From JBKHXU01 sp046565865 (lineage in GTDB: Bacteria; Pseudomonadota; Gammaproteobacteria; Acidiferrobacterales; Sulfurifustaceae): 6,469 bases of DNA. Below, in pieces: positions 1 to 5,093 of the stretch (the stretch's first letter is position 1; each line of letters starts with the position of its first letter). The stretch covers positions 1 to 6,469 of the forward strand of contig JBKHXU010000071.1 in assembly GCA_046565865.1 (NCBI GenBank), in the 5' to 3' direction. Position numbers and translations under genes: made by a program. Under the pieces are notes generated by a model. That model was not told the origin of the DNA. It saw only the letters and a list, made by a program, of their open reading frames with translations, and made no database searches.

Positions 1-760
1 GCGCCATGGAATTGCCCATGCGAAACGCGCCGACGATGCGCAGCGCCCCCTGCTTGGCCATGCCGCCGCGGAACTTGAGCGCGCGCGTGCCCGCGCCCTC
101 CATCGCCGCGACCATGTCCGGGTCGTAGCCCTGCGCGAGCAGATATTTTTTCCCCTGCTCGCCGCTATAGGTTTGCGTGATGTTGGCGAGCGCCTTGGCG
201 TGGTAGGCGTAGGCCTCGTCGTATGCGGCCTTGACCCACGTATCCCAGCCGCGGCGCATGAGTTCCGCCGGCGCGGCGCCGGTGGCCGGGTCACGCGGAA
301 ATCCGCGATCGGCCCACTCCTTGAAACCTTTGCGTAAGAACGCGCCTTTGACACGGCGGTCGCCATAGAAACGGCGCGCCAGCACCAGACCCTTCTGGCA
401 GCAGCGCGGGTCCCAGCGGTGCGACGCCTGATTGCCGTCGAGGTCCTGCGCCTTGCCGTAACCGTAAGTCGGCTCGATGCGCACGACCACGTTGTTCTTC
501 ACGTGGGCGTTGAGCAAACAGTTGTGCGTGTCGTTGGGGCAGCACAGGAACACGAACGACTTGTCGGTGCGGAAGATGTCGCGGTACATGCGCTCCCAAT
601 CGCGATTGGGATAGTCCGCAAGCGGGTTGTCGACGCGCACCGGCGCGAGGAAGCGGTACTGCGCGAACAGATCGAGCGGCGTCGCCACCGCGCCGAAGCC
701 GGCGGCGCCGGCGAGCTGCAGGAACCGCCGCCGCGACGAGGAAAATTCCGAATTCGCCAT
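1..760 (-). CDS. Tat-exported molybdopterin oxidoreductase, NxrA/NarG-like catalytic subunit (5' part, runs off left edge)
   Basis: This is the N-terminal 253 residues of a large DMSO-reductase-family catalytic subunit; the rest lies beyond the left edge. The start ATG at 758-760 is preceded by GGAG six bases upstream. Residues 7-33 form a Tat signal (SRRRFLQ at 9-15, then a hydrophobic stretch), so the mature enzyme should be periplasmic or face the periplasm. Residues 73-81 read C-x3-D-x3-C, with further cysteines at 120-121 in WDPRCCQKG. This matches the N-terminal FS0 [4Fe-4S] site of type II enzymes with the second cysteine replaced by aspartate. From memory, the motif CPNDTHNC and the following RFYGDRRVKG/RKGFKEW segment resemble periplasmic NxrA of Nitrospira and anammox bacteria and related nitrate reductases. 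The Mo ligand region is not in the window, so the substrate (nitrate, nitrite, chlorate or another) cannot be assigned. An FNR-type promoter lies just upstream. Confidence 0.85.
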   Translation of the reverse strand, partial: MANSEFSSSRRRFLQLAGAAGFGAVATPLDLFAQYRFLAPVRVDNPLADYPNRDWERMYRDIFRTDKSFVFLCCPNDTHNCLLNAHVKNNVVVRIEPTYGYGKAQDLDGNQASHRWDPRCCQKGLVLARRFYGDRRVKGAFLRKGFKEWADRGFPRDPATGAAPAELMRRGWDTWVKAAYDEAYAYHAKALANITQTYSGEQGKKYLLAQGYDPDMVAAMEGAGTRALKFRGGMAKQGALRIVGAFRMGNSMA

Positions 761-790
761 CGTGCACTCCGGACTGGATGCGATTCCATC

Positions 791-831
791 ACTCTAGTCC
801 GCACCGGCGCACGCGCATTGATCTACATCAA
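791..831 (-). promoter_or_regulatory. FNR/ANR-type class II promoter of the molybdoenzyme gene
   Basis: A perfect TTGAT-N4-ATCAA box lies at 818-831. On the minus strand, TAGAGT at 796-791 is a -10-like hexamer (4 of 6 matches to TATAAT) beginning 22 bases after the box. The box centre at -41.5 puts transcription start near 783, giving a leader of about 23 bases that contains the GGAG ribosome site. The box lies between the stop of the radical SAM gene (857) and the molybdoenzyme start (760). FNR, ANR, DNR and FixK proteins cannot be told apart from the box alone. Confidence 0.75.
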
Positions 832-856
832 GCCTCGCGCACGGCACGTGCGACGA

Positions 857-1483
857 TCAAATGGCGTCGAGTGTTCGACTGTGAAACGCGACGCCGAGCT
901 TGCGCGCGATGGCGCTGCAGGCGGCGATGTCGACATCGGTCAAGCCGGCGATGGCGGTGAGACGCACCTCCGGCACGAAGTCGCGCGCGCGATCGGCGAA
1001 GTCGAGCAGCGCGGCGTAGGCGCCCGGCAGGCTCGGACGGCAGTGGCGGTTGTAGGTCGCCTCGTCTTGCGCGTTGAGCGAGATCGACAGGGCGTCGATG
1101 AAGCCTTCGAAATCCGGCGTCACGTCGCGGTGATACACCAGGTTCGCCAGGCCGTCGGTGTCCAGGCGCACGCGGCGCGCGCCCTGCTCCTTCAAGCCGC
1201 CGGCCATTTCCAGCATGTCGTACAGGCGCAGCGTCGGCTCGCCCAGGCCGCAGAAGACAACCTCGTCGTAACGGCTGGCGTCGCCGACTGCGGTCAACAC
1301 CTCGCTCACCGACGGCTCGCGCGGAAGATAGAGATTGGCGCCGCCGACCGTCCATTGATGACGGTGTTTGGGACAGAAACGACAGCTCAAGGTACAGCGC
1401 GAGGTAATGTTGAGATAAAGCCGGTCACGCGATCGATAGGCGATCGTCGGCGCATCTCCGGCAGAACTCGCAACGCTGACCAT
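857..1483 (-). CDS. Radical SAM protein, TatD-associated type
   Basis: This 208-residue protein carries the radical SAM cluster motif C-x3-C-x2-C (C30, C34, C37 in SRCTLSCRFC), which binds a [4Fe-4S] cluster and S-adenosylmethionine. It is followed by a CGLGEPTLR motif at 78-86, RLDTDG at 106-111 and SISLNAQD at 133-140. The opening IAYRSRDRLYLNIT, a VGG-x-LYL stretch, the short length and the SLNAQD segment match my memory of the 'TatD family-associated radical SAM' group of small proteins. Its substrate is unknown to me, and no tatD is visible here. The ATG at 1483 is the first start codon after an in-frame TAA. It has no good ribosome site: a strong GGGAGG (1511-1506) sits 22 bases away. 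The predicted FNR-dependent transcription start falls on this ATG, suggesting leaderless translation. It follows ccoS by 43 bases or so and could also be read through from it. Confidence 0.85.
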   Translation of the reverse strand: MVSVASSAGDAPTIAYRSRDRLYLNITSRCTLSCRFCPKHRHQWTVGGANLYLPREPSVSEVLTAVGDASRYDEVVFCGLGEPTLRLYDMLEMAGGLKEQGARRVRLDTDGLANLVYHRDVTPDFEGFIDALSISLNAQDEATYNRHCRPSLPGAYAALLDFADRARDFVPEVRLTAIAGLTDVDIAACSAIARKLGVAFHSRTLDAI

Positions 1484-1489
1484 GGAGAC

Positions 1490-1530
1490 AGTTTACTCGT
1501 CAGTACCTCCCGCGCCTTGACACATATCAA
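1490..1530 (-). promoter_or_regulatory. FNR/ANR-type promoter of the radical SAM gene
   Basis: The box at 1517-1530 reads TTGATATGTGTCAA on the minus strand, one mismatch from TTGAT-N4-ATCAA. The -10-like hexamer TAAACT (1495-1490) starts 22 bases after it, the same spacing as at the molybdoenzyme promoter. The -41.5 rule places transcription start at 1482-1483, exactly at the ATG of the radical SAM gene. The box overlaps the ccoS stop codon (TGA, 1529-1527). Confidence 0.6.
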
Positions 1531-1682
1531 GTGCGCGGGTCGTCGGGATCGTCCCAGAAGATTTCGTGTGCGCCGCGATCGAGGTCGTCGAACTGGCCGG
1601 AGCGGATGGCCCACAGCAGCGCCCACACGATGAGCCCGGCGAGCGCGACCGCGAGCGGGATCAAGAGAAAGAGTACCTCCAC
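1527..1682 (-). CDS. ccoS: cbb3-type cytochrome oxidase assembly protein CcoS
   Basis: This is a small membrane protein of 51 residues from the chosen GTG. One transmembrane helix (EVLFLLIPLAVALAGLIVWA region, residues 2-21) is followed by the CcoS signature WAIRSGQFDDLD at 24-35 and an acidic tail. CcoS is required for inserting heme and copper cofactors into the cbb3 oxidase subunit CcoN. An ATG at 1709 would give a 60-residue protein, but that ATG lies inside the terminal arm of an interspersed repeat and has no ribosome site. The GTG at 1682 gives MEVLFLLIP, matching the usual CcoS N-terminus, with a modest GGGG nine bases upstream. It follows ccoI in the same direction, separated by the repeat, so it was probably part of a ccoIS operon. 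Identity is firm; the start is uncertain. Confidence 0.87.
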   Translation of the reverse strand: MEVLFLLIPLAVALAGLIVWALLWAIRSGQFDDLDRGAHEIFWDDPDDPRT

Positions 1683-1703
1683 GCTAGAGAACCCCAGCCA
1701 GTG

Positions 1704-1828
1704 TGTCATTGCGAGGAGCGGAGCGACGAAGTGACTGCGAAGCGGTCATCCCGAGCAAGGCGAGGGACCTCCGCACACCGGCTGCGGCGGCAAACGCGGG
1801 AGATTGCTTCGCTTCGCTCGCAATGACA
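1704..1828. repeat. Interspersed palindromic repeat (REP/MITE-like) between ccoI and ccoS
   Basis: The element is bounded by perfect 12-base inverted repeats, TGTCATTGCGAG at 1704-1715 and CTCGCAATGACA at 1817-1828. The similarity continues inward imperfectly: the left arm GAGCGGAGCGACGAAG corresponds to the right arm GATTGCTTCGCTTCG with small gaps. A second related palindromic end, GTCATCCCGAG, begins at 1745 and is followed by GGCGAGGGACCT, so the element looks composite. Such GTCATTGCGAG units are familiar as non-coding repeats scattered in intergenic regions of many proteobacteria (from memory). There is no transposase. It lies 12 bases beyond the ccoI stop and reaches into the potential ccoS 5' end. 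As RNA it should fold strongly and could attenuate or process a ccoI-ccoS transcript. Confidence 0.8.
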
Positions 1829-1840
1829 GTCATATTTGAA

Positions 1841-4276
1841 TCATTCGCCCGGCCCATCCACACCGACCCGTTGTGCGCTAAGCACCACCACGAGCGAACT
1901 CGCCGACATGCCGAGCGCGCCGAGCCACGGCGCCACGAAGCCGGCGGCGGCGAGCGGCAAGGCGACGGCGTTATAGGCGATGGCGAGCGCGATGTTTTGC
2001 TTGATATTGCGGCGCGTGGCGGCGGCGACGTCGAAGGCACGCGCGAGCACGTCAAGATTCGGCGCCAGTGTCACCATGCCGGCCGCGGATTGCGCCATGC
2101 CGGCGCCACGGCCCATGGCCACGGCGACATCCGCCGCGGCGAGCGCGGCCGCGTCGTTGACGCCGTCGCCGACCATTAGCACCACCACGCCGCGCGCTTG
2201 CAGCTCGCGCACCGCGCGCAGTTTGTCCTCGGGCAGGAGGCCGGCACGATAGCGGTCGATGCCGCTACGCTGCGCCACGTCGGCGGCGGCCGCTTCGTGG
2301 TCACCGGTCAGCATCTCGACCGTGAGTCCGCGGCGCTTGAGCGCGGCGATTGTCGCGTGCGCATCCGCGCGCACGGCGTCGCGCAGCTCGAACGTGGCGA
2401 CGACGCCGCGTTCATCGGCGAGTTGCACAACGCTCGCGCCGGGCGTGACGCGAGCCGTGTCGTGCACCGCGCGCGCGAACTCGGTCGCGACAAAGCTCGG
2501 CGAGCCCAAGGCATAGTTGCGGCCGTCGATTACCCCGCGGATCCCCGCACCCGGCGCGTTGCGCACGGCGGTTGCCGCGTACGCGCTAACACCCGCCGCG
2601 CGGCGCAACGCACGCGCCAGCGGATGTTCCGAATGAACCGCAAGCGCAGCAGCGAGGGCCAATGCCCTTTCGCGCTGCGCGCCGGGATTAACTGCGATCA
2701 GCTCGGGCTCCCCGTGCGTCAATGTTCCGGTTTTATCCAGCAACACGTGCGTGACGCGCGGCAGACGCTCCAACACCGCCGGGCGCGCTACCAGCAGTCG
2801 CGTGCGCGCCAGGCGCCGCGCCGCCGCAGTGTAGGCGAGCGGTGTCGCGAGTGCGAGCGCGCACGGGCAGGTGACGATGAGCATGGCGATGACGATCGAT
2901 ACCGCCCGCTCCGGCGCAACCGATATCCAGTAACCGCCCGCCACCGCAGCGGCGGCGATGACACCGGCGGTCACCCACACGGCGGCGCGGTCGGCGAGAT
3001 TAACCGCGCGCGGGCGCTCGGCCGCGGCGCGCGCGAGCAAACGCTTGATGCCGGCCAGCACCGTGTCGCCGCCGGCGCGCTCGATCTCAATTGTTAGCGG
3101 GCCGTCGCCGTTGACGGCGCCGGCGATCACGCGATCCCCGGCGCGGCACGGCCGCGGCGTGGCCTCGCCGGTGAGCAGCGCCTCGTCCACGCTCGACACG
3201 CCGTCGACGACGCGACCGTCGGCCGGCACGAACTCGCCCGGTCGCACCAACACCCGATCGCCAACCCGTAGCGACTCGATGCCGACAGTTTCGGTACGCC
3301 CAGCATGGACGCGGGTCGCAATCTCGGGCGTGGCCGGCGTCAGCGCCTCGATCGCCAGCAGCGCCTTGCGGCGCGCGCTGAAATCGGCGTAGCGCGCGGC
3401 GAGCAAGAAGAAAACGAACATCACGACCGCGTCGTAATAAATCTCGCCGCGTCCGCCGATCGTGGCGACGGCGCTGGCGATAAACGCCAGCCCCAACCCG
3501 AGCGCCACCGGCACATCCATGCCGATGCGGCGCGCGCGCAGATCGCGCGCCGCGCCGCGAAAGAACGGCGCGCCGGCGTAAAGCAGCACTGGCAGGGTGA
3601 GCAAAAGACTCAGCCACGAAAAAAACACACGGAACTCGGGCTCGATGCCGAAGAAGGCGCCGGCGTACAGCGCCTCGGCCAGCATCATCACCTGCATGCC
3701 GAACACACCCGCGACCGCCAGCTCGCGCAAGCGACGTTTGCGTTCGCGCGCGAGCGCCGCTTGCTCCGCGTCGGGTGTGTAGGGAACCGCGTGATATCCG
3801 ATGGCCTCGATGGCCTTCAGGATCGTACTCAACGCCACGCGGCGCGCGTCGAACACGAGCTGCGCGCGCGAGGTGGCGTAGTTCGCTTGGAACGACAGCA
3901 CGCCCGGCAGGCGCGCCACGTGGCGCTCGTTCAACCACACGCACGCGGCGCAGCGCACGCCTTCGAGCATCAACGTGACCTCGCGCCGGTCGCTGTCACC
4001 GGTGACGAAACGGGTCTGCAACACCGGATCGTCGTAGCGCGCCGCGTCGCGCAATGCCGCCGGCACTGTGTCGCCCGGCGCGGGAAAGCTCGTGCGCAGC
4101 CGGTAATAGTCGGTAAGTCCGCTGGCGACGATCGCCTCAGCCACGGCCGCGCAACCGGCGCAGCACATCGGCCGCGGTATCGCGTCTATCGTTATCGGCG
4201 GCGGCGCACCGGCGGGCACCGGCGTGCCGCAGTGAAAGCAATCGAGCGCGGCCGGTATCTGGCTCAGGTTTGACAC
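1841..4276 (-). CDS. ccoI: Copper-transporting P-type ATPase for cbb3 oxidase assembly (CcoI/FixI)
   Basis: This 811-residue P1B-type ATPase moves copper across the inner membrane to supply the CuB site of cbb3 oxidase. Numbering from GTG 4276, it has the CcoI-specific N-terminal metal domain (CFHCG with C13 and C16; PMCCAGC with C38, C39, C42), then an HMA domain (GVRCAAC, C109 and C112). Membrane helices follow, then the TGEA actuator motif (369-372), the CPC ion site (470-472), phosphorylation site DKTGT (D514), HSEHP nucleotide-binding motif (548-552), TGD (657-659), GDGVND (703-708) and the terminal MSASS helix (790-794). A longer frame can start at ATG 4366, but its first 30 codons cover the FNR box and -10 of its own promoter. 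GTG 4276, six bases after AGGA (4286-4283), gives MSNLSQIPAALDCFHCG, a normal family start. Its partner ccoS lies downstream; ccoN lies divergently across the yip1 gene. Confidence 0.95.
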   Translation of the reverse strand: MSNLSQIPAALDCFHCGTPVPAGAPPPITIDAIPRPMCCAGCAAVAEAIVASGLTDYYRLRTSFPAPGDTVPAALRDAARYDDPVLQTRFVTGDSDRREVTLMLEGVRCAACVWLNERHVARLPGVLSFQANYATSRAQLVFDARRVALSTILKAIEAIGYHAVPYTPDAEQAALARERKRRLRELAVAGVFGMQVMMLAEALYAGAFFGIEPEFRVFFSWLSLLLTLPVLLYAGAPFFRGAARDLRARRIGMDVPVALGLGLAFIASAVATIGGRGEIYYDAVVMFVFFLLAARYADFSARRKALLAIEALTPATPEIATRVHAGRTETVGIESLRVGDRVLVRPGEFVPADGRVVDGVSSVDEALLTGEATPRPCRAGDRVIAGAVNGDGPLTIEIERAGGDTVLAGIKRLLARAAAERPRAVNLADRAAVWVTAGVIAAAAVAGGYWISVAPERAVSIVIAMLIVTCPCALALATPLAYTAAARRLARTRLLVARPAVLERLPRVTHVLLDKTGTLTHGEPELIAVNPGAQRERALALAAALAVHSEHPLARALRRAAGVSAYAATAVRNAPGAGIRGVIDGRNYALGSPSFVATEFARAVHDTARVTPGASVVQLADERGVVATFELRDAVRADAHATIAALKRRGLTVEMLTGDHEAAAADVAQRSGIDRYRAGLLPEDKLRAVRELQARGVVVLMVGDGVNDAAALAAADVAVAMGRGAGMAQSAAGMVTLAPNLDVLARAFDVAAATRRNIKQNIALAIAYNAVALPLAAAGFVAPWLGALGMSASSLVVVLSAQRVGVDGPGE

Positions 4277-4307
4277 CACAAATCCTGCGATCGGAGGGGC
4301 ATGCCGG

Positions 4308-4376
4308 AGTGTAGGCGGTCGGTTTGCTTCGTCCTTGATCTGCATCAAATCGCCGCGGTTCGCCACCGTCTATGCT
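4308..4376. promoter_or_regulatory. Bidirectional FNR/ANR-type promoter for ccoI (minus) and the YIP1 gene (plus)
   Basis: A perfect TTGAT-CTGC-ATCAA box at 4335-4348 is flanked by -10-like hexamers on both sides. On the minus strand TACACT (4313-4308) begins 22 bases after the box, predicting transcription start near 4300 and a 24-base leader to GTG 4276. On the plus strand TATGCT (4371-4376) begins 23 bases after the box, predicting start near 4383 and a 19-base leader to ATG 4402. Each hexamer matches TATAAT at 4 of 6 positions. One dimeric regulator could thus activate both arms, probably one at a time since the box is symmetric. Confidence 0.7.
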
Positions 4377-4401
4377 TGCGTCGCTCAGCAAGGGGGTCGG
4401 A

Positions 4402-5037
4402 ATGGTATTGCAACATGTTTGGGGATTGTTCAGCGAACCGCGGCGCGCTTGGCGAGAGATCCGCGACCAGCGCTGCACCATCAGCAAGTGCTATTGCTCG
4501 CATGTCCTGATTCTGGCGGCGCTGCCGGCCATCGCCGGTTTCATCGGCACGACGCAGGTCGGCTGGCGCATCGGCGCGCGCGAGGTGCACAAGCTCACGC
4601 TCGAAAGCGGTCTCGCCATCGCGCTGCTCACCTATTTCACGCTGCTCGTCGCGGTGCTGTCGATCGGCTGGATGATTCACTGGATGGGCCAGACCTACGG
4701 CGCCAAACGCCCATTGCCGCAATGCGTCGCGCTCGCCGCGTACACGGCGACGCCGCTGTTCCTGGTCGGCCTGCTTTGGATTTACCCGGTGCTGTGGTTC
4801 GACATGCTGGTGGCGCTGCCGGCGCTCGCCTATACCGTGTACCTGCTCTACACCGGCGTGCCGATCATGATGGAGATTCCGGAAGAGCGCGGTTTTCTAT
4901 TCGCGAGCGCGGTGCTCGCGGTCGGCCTGGTGGCGCTGGTGGCGGTGCTTGCGATCACAGCAATCCTGTGGGGCAGCGGCTTTGGGCCGGTGTTCACCAG
5001 TCACTGGCAGTGGCTGACGCCGGTGCGCTTGAGCTAG
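4402..5037 (+). CDS. YIP1-family integral membrane protein
   Basis: This 211-residue membrane protein has about five hydrophobic helices, near residues 34-52, 70-94, 108-132, 136-152 and 165-192. It has a short charged N-terminus of the form HVWGLFSEPRRAWREI and the paired YTATP (114-118) and YTGVP (150-154) motifs that I associate with the bacterial Yip1 domain. The segment PIMMEIPEERGFLF at 154-167 is typical of proteobacterial members. Its molecular function is unknown to me. The start ATG 4402 follows AGGGGG (4391-4396) by five bases; the earlier in-frame ATG 4372 lies within the -10 of the predicted promoter and upstream of its start, so it is unlikely. The gene sits between ccoI and ccoN with its own FNR-type promoter, and its stop codon lies inside the ccoN box. 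A role in membrane-protein or oxidase biogenesis would be a guess. Confidence 0.85.
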   Translation: MVLQHVWGLFSEPRRAWREIRDQRCTISKCYCSHVLILAALPAIAGFIGTTQVGWRIGAREVHKLTLESGLAIALLTYFTLLVAVLSIGWMIHWMGQTYGAKRPLPQCVALAAYTATPLFLVGLLWIYPVLWFDMLVALPALAYTVYLLYTGVPIMMEIPEERGFLFASAVLAVGLVALVAVLAITAILWGSGFGPVFTSHWQWLTPVRLS

Positions 5038-5070
5038 ATCAACGCGCGGTGCGCGCGCCCAACCTATTCT
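5029..5070 (+). promoter_or_regulatory. FNR/ANR-type class II promoter of ccoN
   Basis: The box TTGAG-CTAG-ATCAA at 5029-5042 has one mismatch to TTGAT-N4-ATCAA. It overlaps the last codons and the TAG stop (5035-5037) of the YIP1 gene. A -10-like TATTCT lies at 5065-5070, starting 23 bases after the box, and predicts transcription start at 5077 with a leader of 17 bases. FNR, ANR or FixK control of ccoNO(Q)P operons at low oxygen is well established in proteobacteria, which supports the call. Confidence 0.72.
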
Positions 5071-5093
5071 TCGCAAACTTTGAGAAATCAGTA

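Noticed and set aside
837..851. Small hairpin downstream of the radical SAM stop as a terminator
   Set aside because: The stem is only about five base pairs (CGCAC/GTGCG) and no T-run follows on the minus strand.
419..1633. 404-residue plus-strand open frame
   Set aside because: It runs antisense through the molybdoenzyme, radical SAM and ccoS genes. Its product is rich in Arg, Ala and His with no recognisable motif, as expected of an antisense frame in GC-rich DNA.
1704..1828. Insertion sequence or CRISPR at the ccoI-ccoS gap
   Set aside because: The stretch is only 125 bases, has no transposase frame and no regularly spaced direct repeats; it fits a non-autonomous palindromic repeat instead.
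2198..3097. 299-residue plus-strand open frame
   Set aside because: It is antisense to the catalytic domains of ccoI; composition is Arg/Ala-rich with no motif.
3087..3944. 285-residue minus-strand open frame inside ccoI
   Set aside because: It is a shifted frame of ccoI on the same strand. The ccoI frame itself carries all P-type ATPase motifs without interruption, so this is not evidence of a frameshift.
3305..4273. 322-residue plus-strand open frame
   Set aside because: It is antisense to the N-terminal half of ccoI, with low-complexity composition and no motif.
4277..4366. N-terminal extension of ccoI from ATG 4366
   Set aside because: Its codons cover the FNR box and -10 of the predicted ccoI promoter, and normal CcoI proteins start close to the CFHCG motif.
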